Of a stretch of DNA of 64,000 nt, positions 51,264 through 59,555 are shown one piece after another. Numbering within the stretch: position 1 is the stretch's first letter; each line of letters begins with the position of its first letter. Both the position numbers and the translations under genes were made by a program. The stretch is from Methylobacterium radiotolerans JCM 2831 (GTDB lineage: Bacteria; Pseudomonadota; Alphaproteobacteria; Rhizobiales; Beijerinckiaceae), in the NCBI RefSeq assembly GCF_000019725.1, contig NC_010510.1, forward strand, positions 152,501-216,500, read 5' to 3'. The notes below the pieces were generated by a model. The model was not told the origin of the DNA and did no database searches. It worked only from the letters and a program-made list of their open reading frames with translations.

Positions 51264-53897
51264 ATGGCGATGTGGGATCTCGGCGGCACTCTCGGCAGCG
51301 CGCTGGGCGGCACGTGGCGCAGGGCGGCCCTGGCGAGCGCGTCCCTGATCGCGATCGGGCAGGCCTCGGCCGCGCAGGAACGGTCGATCACCCCGACCTT
51401 CGTGCGAGCCGGCGAACGGCTCAACATCGTGCCCGTCGCCGCCGGGGACGCCGGGCCGCCGCGCGCGCTCTCGGCGCGGCGCGTCCGGCTCTCGATCGCG
51501 CCCGGTCCCCTCGAGCCGGCCCTGGCGAGCCTCATCGCGCGGACGGGCCTGTCGCTGGCCTACCGGACGGCGCTGACCGAGAACCGCGCGACGCGGGGCG
51601 TCGAGGGGGACGTCCTGCCCCTGGAGGCGCTCGCGCGGCTGCTCGACGGGACGGGGCTGACCTACCGCGCCGCGAAGCACGCGACGATCACCCTCGTGAA
51701 CCCGCGCTACGCCCAGGCGTCCCTGCCGCCGGGGGATTCGAATGCGCCGACGCCGGTCGGGGCGGCCGCCGCGTCGGTCACCCTCGACGAGCTCTCGGTC
51801 GAGGCCCAGCAGCCGACCTTCGGGACGACGGGCTTCGTCGCGACCCGGTCCACGGCGGGCTCGAAGGGCAACGATTCCATCCTGGAGACGCCCGCCACCG
51901 TCAGCGTCATCACCCGGGACGAGCTGAATGTCCGGGGCGTGCAGGACGTCAACCTCGCGGTCGCCTACACGCCCAACGTCCAGGCCGTCGACTATCCCGG
52001 CGGCCAGGGCGGTCCGACCTTCACGCTGCGCGGCTTCAACGCCAACAACTTCGACAGCGTCTACGAGGACGGCCTGCGCTACGGCTTCAACTCGTTCGAC
52101 CAGAACATCGAGCCCTACGCCTACGAGCGCATCGACGTCGTGAAGGGGCCGATCTCGGTCCTCTACGGCCAGGGCCAGCCGGGCGGCATCATCAACCTCG
52201 TCTCGAAGCGCCCGACCTTCGTCCCGTTCAACGAGGTGTTCCTCCAGGGCGGCAATTACGGGCGCGTCCAGGCCGGCTTCGACCTGTCCGGCCCGGTCGA
52301 GGGCGCGCCGCAATTCGCCTATCGCGTGACCGGCCTCGTCCGCAACGCCGACAGCCAGGTCAAGTACACGCCGGACGACCGGACCTTCATCGCCCCGGCG
52401 CTGACCTGGCGGCCGGACGCCGACACCGCCCTCACGGTCCTCGGCAAGTACGCCGAGTACCGCGGCGGCGGATCGGAGCAGAGCCTGCCGATCGTCGGCT
52501 CGATCCTGCCGAGCGCGCGCGGCTTCTTCCCGCGCAGCCCGTTCGTCGGGCAGCCGAACTTCAACACCGGCCTCTTGGAGAACAAGGAGATCGGCTACAT
52601 CCTCGACCACAGCTTCGCGCCGGGATGGCTGCTGCACGCCGCCTTCCGGGCCTACGAGACCACCTCGAAGTTCGACGCGGTCGGCGCCAGCCCGGCCTTC
52701 ACGCCGCCCGGCTTCCTCGCCGTCTCGGTCTTCCCGTACCTGCGCGACCAGTCGAGCCAGGGGCTCCTGACCGACAACTACGTCCAGGGGCGCTTCGACA
52801 CCTGGGACATCCAGCACGACGTCGTCCTCGGCGTCGGCTTCCAGAACTACTATCGCCGCGACGCGCGGACCTTCCCGAACGGCTACCCGACGAGCGCCGC
52901 GAACCGCCTGATCGACCTGTACGATCCGGTCTACAACCTCGGCATCGCCTTCCCGCAGCAGACGAACGTCGCGACCCGGGCGCTGCAGCAGCAGACGGGC
53001 GCCTATGTCCAGGACCAGATGAAGTGGAACGGCTTCATCCTCACGGGCAGCCTGCGCAACGACTGGGTCGAGCAGCAGGTCCGGACCACCTTCAATTTCC
53101 CGAACCTGCCGGTCGCGACCCTCAACCGGACGACGATCGACAACCAGAACTTCTCGGCCCTGAGCTACCGGGCCGCCCTGGGCTACGCGTTCGCCGCCGG
53201 GATCGTGCCCTACGCCGCCTACTCGACGTCGTTCAACCCGCAGATCGCGGGTCAGCGGGCGGACGGCTCGGCGCTGCCGCCCCGCGAGGCCAGCCAGATC
53301 GAGGGCGGCGTCAAGTGGCAGCCGGTCGGCACCAACGCGCTCGTCACCGCGTCGTATTTCGAGATCACGCAGACCAACATCCCCCTCGCCGACCCCCTCA
53401 ATCCCGGCTTCTTCATCGTGACGGGCGCGGCGGAATCGCGGGGCTTCGAGCTGGAGGGCAAGGCGAGCCTGTTCGACGGGTTCAACCTGATCTTCGGCTA
53501 CGCCCACCTCAACACGAAGGTCACGCGGAACGCGACCAACCCGGCGCTCGTCGGCAACCGCCTGCCGAACGCGCCGGACAACACCCTGTCGCTCTTCGCC
53601 GACTACACCTTCCCGCTGAACTCGCCCTTCGCCGGCTTCCGGGCCGGGGCGGGCGTGCGCTACGTCGGCGAACGGACGGACGCCACCAACGTCGATCGCA
53701 TCCCGGCCTACGCCCTCGTCGACGCCTCGCTGAACTACGACCTCGCCCAGCTGAACCCGGCCTGGAAGGGCGCGGTCCTGTCGGTGAACGCCAACAACAT
53801 CTTCGACCAGCGGTACTTCACGTCGGGCTTCTACACCGGCTACGTCTTCGAGGGGTTCCGCCGGAGCGTGTTCGGGACGCTCACGTATCGCTGGTAG
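51264..53897 (+). CDS. TonB-dependent siderophore receptor with STN signalling domain
   Basis: An 877-residue outer-membrane receptor. After the signal peptide (ALASASLIAIGQASAAQ) comes the STN domain (about 70-150; LEPALASLIARTGLSLAYRT, VLPLEALARLLDGTGL), a TonB-box-like SVTLDELSVEAQQPTF, and the plug (ILETPATVSVITRDELNVRG, GQGGPTFTLRGFNANNFDSV, RIDVVKGPISVLYGQGQPGG). A 22-strand barrel ends in the aromatic signature GTLTYRW. STN plus FecI/FecR means ligand-induced transcription, as in FecA, FpvA and FoxA. The ferri-siderophore is not identifiable from sequence. Confidence 0.95.
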   Translation: MAMWDLGGTLGSALGGTWRRAALASASLIAIGQASAAQERSITPTFVRAGERLNIVPVAAGDAGPPRALSARRVRLSIAPGPLEPALASLIARTGLSLAYRTALTENRATRGVEGDVLPLEALARLLDGTGLTYRAAKHATITLVNPRYAQASLPPGDSNAPTPVGAAAASVTLDELSVEAQQPTFGTTGFVATRSTAGSKGNDSILETPATVSVITRDELNVRGVQDVNLAVAYTPNVQAVDYPGGQGGPTFTLRGFNANNFDSVYEDGLRYGFNSFDQNIEPYAYERIDVVKGPISVLYGQGQPGGIINLVSKRPTFVPFNEVFLQGGNYGRVQAGFDLSGPVEGAPQFAYRVTGLVRNADSQVKYTPDDRTFIAPALTWRPDADTALTVLGKYAEYRGGGSEQSLPIVGSILPSARGFFPRSPFVGQPNFNTGLLENKEIGYILDHSFAPGWLLHAAFRAYETTSKFDAVGASPAFTPPGFLAVSVFPYLRDQSSQGLLTDNYVQGRFDTWDIQHDVVLGVGFQNYYRRDARTFPNGYPTSAANRLIDLYDPVYNLGIAFPQQTNVATRALQQQTGAYVQDQMKWNGFILTGSLRNDWVEQQVRTTFNFPNLPVATLNRTTIDNQNFSALSYRAALGYAFAAGIVPYAAYSTSFNPQIAGQRADGSALPPREASQIEGGVKWQPVGTNALVTASYFEITQTNIPLADPLNPGFFIVTGAAESRGFELEGKASLFDGFNLIFGYAHLNTKVTRNATNPALVGNRLPNAPDNTLSLFADYTFPLNSPFAGFRAGAGVRYVGERTDATNVDRIPAYALVDASLNYDLAQLNPAWKGAVLSVNANNIFDQRYFTSGFYTGYVFEGFRRSVFGTLTYRW

Positions 53898-53909
53898 GGT
53901 CGCCGGCCG

Positions 53910-55118
53910 ATGACGCGCGCGGCACCGACCGTCTCCGGGCGACCGGCCCCGGCGGGGGGCCGGCCTGCGTCGAGCCCCCGGTTCACGGCCTCGCGGACCT
54001 TCCGCCTGGGCCTGTGGCTGCATCGCTGGAGCGGGCTGGTCGCGGCGCCGTTCTTCCTCGTGCTCTGCCTGACCGGGACCGTCCTGATCTTCCACGAGGA
54101 GATCGACGCCTGGGCGGGCTTCGAGCCGGCGGTCGAGGCCTCTGACGCGCCGCTCCGGCCGCTGGCCGCGCTCGCCGACGCGGCGCTGGCGCGCGCGCCG
54201 GGCCGGCGCGTCGTCGCGGTCGCGCTCGACGCGGAGCATCCGGAGCGGGTCACGGTGAGCCTCGCCGCGCCCGGCATCCGCACGGTCGCCGGGGCCGATC
54301 CGGTGCTGATGGACGCGCGGAGCGGCGCGGTCCTGTCGCGGCCCGACCCGCGGACGACGCCCCTCGGCCTCCTGCTGCGGCTGCACGCGAACTGGTTCCT
54401 GGGTCTGCCGGGGCAGCTCGCCGGCGGCGCCGTGGCCCTGCTGGTCGTGCTCTGCCTGGTCTCGGGCACCGTGATCTACGGGCCCTATATCCGCGGACTC
54501 GCCTTCGGCGCGGTCCGGCGCGGGTGCGGCGCGGCCCTGCGCCAGCGCGATCTGCACAACCTGATCGGCGTCGCCACGCTCGGCTGGACGCTGCTCGTCT
54601 CGGTCACCGGGATCGCGCTCGCCCTCGGGGGCGTCGGCCTCCTGGCGTGGCAGGCGACCGAGTTGCAGCGCCTCGTGCGCGCCCACGCCCCGGCCTCCGC
54701 CGGGCGCGTCGACGGGCCCGCCGCCGTCTCCCTCGATGCCGTCCGGGCCGCCGCGGAGGCCGCCCGGCCCGGCTGGCGGGCCACGCTGATGATCGTTCCG
54801 GACACGGTGCTGTCGACGGACCGGCACTTCACGGTGCTGCTCGCCGGCCCGACCGGTCTGCAGAAGCGCCTGTTCGAGATCGCCCTGGTGGACGCCCGCG
54901 ACGCCCGGGTCGCGGAGGTGGCCCGTCTCCCCTGGTACCTCACGATCGTCAGGCTGTCGCAGCCCCTGCATTTCGGCGACTACGGGTCCTGGCCGCTCAA
55001 GATCCTCTGGTGCGCGCTGTCCTGGGCCGCCCTGTTCATCACCGGCAACGGGGCCTGGCTGTGGTGGACGCGCGGGCGCGGGCGGCGCGCCGGTCGCGCG
55101 CAGGCGGGTCCCGCATGA
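53910..55118 (+). CDS. PepSY-associated transmembrane protein
   Basis: A 402-residue inner-membrane protein with four main helices: RTFRLGLWLHRWSGLVAAPF, FLVLCLTGTVLIFHEEIDAW, then VVLCLVSGTVIYGPYI, HNLIGVATLGWTLLVSVTGI and a C-terminal segment (FGDYGSWPLKILWCALSWAA). Membrane histidines are conserved. Such proteins next to siderophore receptors (FsrB/PiuB family) are linked to reductive iron release. It is the fourth gene of the operon, 12 bases after the receptor. Confidence 0.9.
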   Translation: MTRAAPTVSGRPAPAGGRPASSPRFTASRTFRLGLWLHRWSGLVAAPFFLVLCLTGTVLIFHEEIDAWAGFEPAVEASDAPLRPLAALADAALARAPGRRVVAVALDAEHPERVTVSLAAPGIRTVAGADPVLMDARSGAVLSRPDPRTTPLGLLLRLHANWFLGLPGQLAGGAVALLVVLCLVSGTVIYGPYIRGLAFGAVRRGCGAALRQRDLHNLIGVATLGWTLLVSVTGIALALGGVGLLAWQATELQRLVRAHAPASAGRVDGPAAVSLDAVRAAAEAARPGWRATLMIVPDTVLSTDRHFTVLLAGPTGLQKRLFEIALVDARDARVAEVARLPWYLTIVRLSQPLHFGDYGSWPLKILWCALSWAALFITGNGAWLWWTRGRGRRAGRAQAGPA

Positions 55119-55315
55119 GCGGGGTGTCCGCGCTGTGGCAGCGGCGACCGGTCCTGTTCGCGCTGGGCCTCGCGACGCTGACGGTCGCGGGCCTCGTCGT
55201 GATGCTCGGCGACGCGGCCGCGTGGAAGGCCGCCGGCTTCGTGCTCGCGGCCCTGCCGCCGGTCACGGCGGCCTTCGCCTATCGGAGGCAGTGTCGGCGG
55301 CGCGGCGCCTCGTGA
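55115..55315 (+). CDS. 66-residue membrane protein ending the iron operon
   Basis: MSGVSALWQRRPVLFALGLA, TLTVAGLVVMLGDAAAWKAA, GFVLAALPPVTAAFAYRR: two membrane helices. Its ATG overlaps the PepSY stop (ATGA), so it is translationally coupled. Small DUF-type proteins often end PepSY/siderophore operons, probably as helpers of the reductase. Confidence 0.8.
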   Translation: MSGVSALWQRRPVLFALGLATLTVAGLVVMLGDAAAWKAAGFVLAALPPVTAAFAYRRQCRRRGAS

Positions 55316-55342
55316 GCGCCGGCCTTCTCGGGACCCTGCGCG

Positions 55343-56710
55343 CTACGCCGCCGCCTGCCCCGAGCGCGCGTTCCACTTCTCGAACTTCCCGAGCACGCCC
55401 CACGCCGTCAGCCCGATGAAGATCGGCATCGTGTAGGGGCTCAGCCCGAAGGCGGGCGTGAGCTGGGCGAGCACCTGGCCCAGACCTGTGCCGGCCGGCA
55501 CCTGGGACAGGATCTGCGTGACGACCGCGCCGACGATACCGATCGCCGACTTCTTGCCGGAGAGCAGCTGCCCGATCGTCTGCCCGAGGGCGCCGTTGAC
55601 CGGCCCGAGGACCGTGCCGGCGGGGCGCGCTGCCGGCGGGCCGGGCAGGATCTGGGCGGTCGGCAGGCGCGCGCCGTCGATCTGCCGGTGCAGGGCCTGG
55701 AGAAGCTCGTCGAGCCGTGCCGCGGCATCCGCGGGGGGCGCGGCCGGCACGGGCGCGGCCGGCGCGATCACCGCCGGATGCATCGGGACGGGTTGCAGCG
55801 GGGCGGTTTGCGTCGGGCTGGCCGCCCGCGCGGCGACCTGGCGCTCCAGGTCCTGGATCCGCGCCAGCACCGCCCTGTCCGGCGCCGGCCGCAGCGCCTC
55901 CTGGATCGCCGCGATCGTGCGCGCATCCGCGAGGCCGGAATCGTCGAGGCCGCACCGTTCCTGGAACATCGCCACGGCCGCCATGGTCCGCGGCCCGTTC
56001 CGGCCGTCCTCGACGAGGGGCGGCGCCGCGCCGAGGCGGTTGAGGGATTGCTGAACCCAGAGCGTGCTGTCGGCGAGCTCGTCGTCGGGCTCGCGGGACA
56101 CGGCAGCCTCGACGGCGCGCGGCGCCGCGAGGGCGACCGTGGCGTCGATGTCGATGAGGCTCCGCAGGATCACCGCGGTGCCGATCTGCGTGTCGACCAC
56201 GTTCGGGTCGAAGACGTGGTCGCGCACGAACTTGCCGCCGCGCGCGCCCGGCGGCCCGTAGGCCGTCGACCCGCCCCAGAGATACGGCGAGTTCACGCCC
56301 CGGCCGTGGTAGCCGTAGCCGTTGAAGCCCTCGAGCCGGTAGAGGGCGCGCGCGACGCTCCAGTCGCCGACCCCGATCAGGCCCTGGAGGCGCAGCGCGT
56401 CGACCGCCCCTTCGACGAAGGCCTGCGGCCCGGTGAAGGGACCGCGTCCCTTCGGGACGATCGTGGTCCGTCGTCCGAGCGTCTGCCCGTTGCCGAGATA
56501 CGTGTCGAAGTCGAAGGCCGATTCCCGGTAGTGGCAGAGCCCGACGAACCACCAGGGCACGCCCGTGCGCGCCTCGATCTCCCGGTAGCGCGGTTTGCCG
56601 GCGGCGAGCTGCTGCGCGAGCTCGCGCACGGTCGCGAGCTTCTCCGGCCGGATCTGAAGCGACGCCCAGGTCCGCTCGTAGCCGTCCTGAAAATCCGTGA
56701 AGGATGCCAT
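55343..56710 (-). CDS. Lysozyme-like domain plus peptidoglycan-binding domain plus hydrophobic C-terminus
   Basis: A 455-residue protein. The N-terminal domain (about 35-200) resembles phage-type lysozymes/chitosanase-like hydrolases: RTGVPWWFVGLCHYRESAFD, with a likely catalytic Glu, then GYHGRGVNSPYLWGGSTAYG. A PG_binding_1-like domain (about 215-290; STLWVQQSLNRLGAAPPLVE, MFQERCGLDD) follows, then an Ala/Pro linker and a C-terminal hydrophobic region (SAIGIVGAVVTQILSQVPAG, SPYTMPIFIGLTAWGVLGKF) that resembles a holin. No signal peptide. GGAG lies seven bases before ATG 56710. It resembles an endolysin-holin fusion found in phage-derived systems. Confidence 0.75.
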   Translation of the reverse strand: MASFTDFQDGYERTWASLQIRPEKLATVRELAQQLAAGKPRYREIEARTGVPWWFVGLCHYRESAFDFDTYLGNGQTLGRRTTIVPKGRGPFTGPQAFVEGAVDALRLQGLIGVGDWSVARALYRLEGFNGYGYHGRGVNSPYLWGGSTAYGPPGARGGKFVRDHVFDPNVVDTQIGTAVILRSLIDIDATVALAAPRAVEAAVSREPDDELADSTLWVQQSLNRLGAAPPLVEDGRNGPRTMAAVAMFQERCGLDDSGLADARTIAAIQEALRPAPDRAVLARIQDLERQVAARAASPTQTAPLQPVPMHPAVIAPAAPVPAAPPADAAARLDELLQALHRQIDGARLPTAQILPGPPAARPAGTVLGPVNGALGQTIGQLLSGKKSAIGIVGAVVTQILSQVPAGTGLGQVLAQLTPAFGLSPYTMPIFIGLTAWGVLGKFEKWNARSGQAAA

Positions 56711-56908
56711 GTCGATGCTCCGGGATCTGCGGTGACGAAGCCTTGACGGGACGGTCCGCGCGGCGCGGCCGGAGCCCCCACGCGGCCGGGCGCCGATCGG
56801 GCGGGTCTGCACGCGACGCCCCGGATCCGGACGCGCGGTCGCGCGGCGCGGGCTCCCGACGGAGGGGCCGGGCGCCCGGTATCGGCGACGTCCTGCCCGC
56901 GCGCCGGG

Positions 56909-58189
56909 CTAACCGGGCGCGGCGGCGCCCGCCGACCGTCCGGCGTAGGAGATCCGGAACGCGGTCGGAAACGGCGTGCCCCCGTCCTCGACCGCGCCCT
57001 CGGCCCGCACGGCGTCGCGCAGCAGGATGCGGCGGACGATCTCCGGGATCATCGCGCCGGCCACGTAGCGGCCGAGGCACTCGTGATGGCCCCGGCCGAA
57101 ATGGAGGTAGGTCTGATCCGGGCGGGTCGGGTCGAAACGGTCCGGCTCGGGCACGCCGGTCGCGTCGAACATCGCCGAGAGGCTGAGGGGCAGGACGATC
57201 CGGCCCTTCGCGATCCGGCTCTCGGCCGGGCTGCCCCGGCCGAGCACGTGGTCGGTCTCCGCTTGGCGGAACATGAAGGCGACGATCGGCGCGAAGCGCA
57301 GCGCCTCCCACACGTAACCGTCGAAGGCGGCGGGCCCGGTCCGGGCGGCCGCGCGCGCGGCTTCGAGGACCTGCGGCCGGCCGAGGAGCTCGGCGAGGGC
57401 GTTCACCACGGCCTCCGACGTGGTCTCGATGGCCCCGATCAGCAGGCCGCCGACATTGATGACGACGCGGTCCATGCCGAAGCCGGCCGCCGCCGGCAGG
57501 TGCAGCCGGAGCAGGCGGGTGAGGACGTCGTCGGGCAGGTCGGCGCCGGCCTCGATCGCCGCGACGCGCGCCGGGATGATCCTGGCGAACGCCGCCCGCA
57601 TCTCCTGGCGCGCCCGATCCGCCGCCGCGTGGATCGCCTCGGCATCCGGGCGCGCGTCGAAGGGAAGGTTGTTGAACTGGTCGAACTGGTTCGCGTACGA
57701 CCAGCGCAGGAGGTCGGCATCCGGGGCCGCGAAGCCGAAGAACCGCTGCACGATCCGCAGCGGCACGAGGCGCGAGAGCGACGCCACGACGTCGATGGAT
57801 CCTTCGCCCGCGTCGAGGGCCGCGTCGGTGACGGCGCCCGCCAGATCGCGGATGGCCGGGAGGTCGCGCCAGGACAGCACGGCGCGCATGACCGCCTTGT
57901 CGCGGTAATTCACCTCCGTGCCGTCGAGCGCCAGCATGAACTCGCCCATCTTGGGCTTGTAGAGCGCGACGGAGAAGACCTGCGGCAAGGACAGGATCTC
58001 CTCGACCTCCGCGCGGCCGGCGACCAGGATGGCCGCGCCGCAATCCAGCGCGGTCCGCCGCGCGCGAAGCTGCGCGAAGAAGGGCCGCGGCGCGCGGGCG
58101 ATCCAGTCCCGGGCGCGCTGCCAGCGCTCCGACACCGGCAGGGCCTCCAGGAACGTGAGGCAGGGCGTCTCGGGAGCGGCGGCGCGCAT
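56909..58189 (-). CDS. Cytochrome P450
   Basis: A 426-residue soluble P450. The I-helix motif is in GLLIGAIETTSEAVVNALAE, the ExxR motif in VWEALRFAPIVAFMF and the haem-binding loop in HFGRGHHECLGRYVAGAMIP, with Cys371 as the thiolate ligand. The preceding AALDGTEVNYRDKAVMRAVL segment is the substrate/B-helix area. GGAGG lies seven bases before ATG 58189. Between the patatin/RoxA-like cluster and the LuxR gene, it is likely to oxidise a fatty acid, terpene or similar hydrophobic compound; no redox partner gene is adjacent. Confidence 0.92.
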   Translation of the reverse strand: MRAAAPETPCLTFLEALPVSERWQRARDWIARAPRPFFAQLRARRTALDCGAAILVAGRAEVEEILSLPQVFSVALYKPKMGEFMLALDGTEVNYRDKAVMRAVLSWRDLPAIRDLAGAVTDAALDAGEGSIDVVASLSRLVPLRIVQRFFGFAAPDADLLRWSYANQFDQFNNLPFDARPDAEAIHAAADRARQEMRAAFARIIPARVAAIEAGADLPDDVLTRLLRLHLPAAAGFGMDRVVINVGGLLIGAIETTSEAVVNALAELLGRPQVLEAARAAARTGPAAFDGYVWEALRFAPIVAFMFRQAETDHVLGRGSPAESRIAKGRIVLPLSLSAMFDATGVPEPDRFDPTRPDQTYLHFGRGHHECLGRYVAGAMIPEIVRRILLRDAVRAEGAVEDGGTPFPTAFRISYAGRSAGAAAPG

Positions 58190-58248
58190 GCACGACCTCC
58201 AAGGTTCTTCGCGGAGAGGCGCGGGCCGTCCGGCCCGACGCGCGGTGG

Positions 58249-59388
58249 TCAGTTGAGCGAGACGTCCAGCCCCTCGCGCAGGCGCGCCACGAGCTCGCCC
58301 TGCCGGTGGGTCTCGGTCTTGGCGAACAGCGCGCGCAGCTGGGTGCGGGCGGTCGAGATCGCGATGCCGCGGTCCCGGGCGTGGGCGTCGAGGGACCGCC
58401 CCGAAGCCACCGCGTTGGCGAGGTTCGACTCGGCGACGGTCAGCCCGAACAGCTTCTGCAGCCGCGCGGCGTTGCTCTCCTGGACCTTCTGGGTCCCGGT
58501 CCGGATCACGATCGCCAGCTCGGCCCGCACCTTCGACCCGGTGCCCGCCGGCCGCTTCGACAGCGGGTGCAACGAGACGCGGTAGGGCACGCCGCTCTCG
58601 CCGCAGGTCACCGCGATGTGGTCGGCCTGCGTGATCGCCACGTCGCCGCTCGCGGCCGCGAGCGCCTCGCCGGCCGCGCGGGCGATCCGCCGCCCGGTCT
58701 GGCTGTCCTTGAGGACGAGGCTGCCCTTCACGAAGGACAGGCCGGCCCGGGACCGCGCGAGCGCTTCCGCCGCGCGGTTGGCGTGCGCGACGCGCAGGTC
58801 GGAATCGGTGAGGATCACGGCGGCGTCGAGCAGGTCCAGGGCGGAGGCGAGATCGGACGTGCGCTCGGAGGCCTGGCGCATCAGCGCGTACAGCTCGAAG
58901 GCCCGGCGCAGGTGCGGGACGAGCATCGCCAGGCGCCGGACCTCGTCGGACCGGAAGGGGCCGCCGTCCTCGCCGCGCATCGCCGCGAGCGTCGCCATCA
59001 CGTCGGCTTCCTTGGCGAAGTAGGTGACGAGGCTGTGCTCGATCTCGAAGGGTTGCACGACCTCCTTGAACAGGGCCGACTCGCGGAACTGCACCGCGTC
59101 GACGCCCTCCTCGGCGCGGATGACCTTGCCCTGGTTCGACAGGATGTAGGGGAGGCGCGGATCCTCGGTGGCGTGCCGGTAGAGGAACTCGCGGTACCGC
59201 GCCCGCTCGAAGCCGGACACCGCCCAGAGCGGCTTGCGGTTCCCGTCGAGGCTGAACACGGCGAGCTGCCCGACCCGGCCGCCGACGAAGTCGGTCAGAT
59301 CCTCCAGGAGCGCCGACCACTCCTCCGGCTGGCCGACGCGGTCGTAGATCGACCCCACCAGTACCGAATACGCCTCGAGATCCTGCAT
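58249..59388 (-). CDS. LuxR-type helix-turn-helix regulator
   Basis: A 379-residue regulator. The N-terminal half contains a PAS/GAF-like sensor area (YSVLVGSIYDRVGQPEEWSA, VGQLAVFSLDGNRKPLWAVS, SLVTYFAKEADVMATLAAMR) and the middle another (DAAVILTDSDLRVAHANRAA). The C-terminal HTH reads LQKLFGLTVAESNLANAVAS, LDAHARDRGIAISTARTQLR and FAKTETHRQGELVARL. This is the bacterial family of stand-alone LuxR HTH proteins with PAS domains. It is divergently organised neither way: the P450 lies downstream and the dihaem cytochrome upstream on the same strand. Confidence 0.88.
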   Translation of the reverse strand: MQDLEAYSVLVGSIYDRVGQPEEWSALLEDLTDFVGGRVGQLAVFSLDGNRKPLWAVSGFERARYREFLYRHATEDPRLPYILSNQGKVIRAEEGVDAVQFRESALFKEVVQPFEIEHSLVTYFAKEADVMATLAAMRGEDGGPFRSDEVRRLAMLVPHLRRAFELYALMRQASERTSDLASALDLLDAAVILTDSDLRVAHANRAAEALARSRAGLSFVKGSLVLKDSQTGRRIARAAGEALAAASGDVAITQADHIAVTCGESGVPYRVSLHPLSKRPAGTGSKVRAELAIVIRTGTQKVQESNAARLQKLFGLTVAESNLANAVASGRSLDAHARDRGIAISTARTQLRALFAKTETHRQGELVARLREGLDVSLN

Positions 59389-59555
59389 GGCCACGCTCCG
59401 CGGTGAGTGCGAGTGGTGAGTGCGCGTCTTGAGTGTCCTCAGATCTCCAGGATTCCGATCGGACCGATAGGTGTCGAACCCGGGTCTTCCATTACGGATG
59501 CAGTTGAGATGCAAATCAATACTGGTGATGTGGAGATTCGGTCTGCGGCGGGCGC
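59389..59555. other. Spacer between LuxR and dihaem cytochrome genes
   Basis: 167 bases with a short GTGAGTGCG-like repeat near 59400-59440 and an AT-richer right half (59480-59530) that probably contains the LuxR promoter. No gene is visible. Confidence 0.4.

Noticed and set aside
50976..54971. A 1331-codon minus-strand open frame over the TonB receptor
   Set aside because: It is an antisense shadow of the receptor and PepSY genes, caused by high GC.
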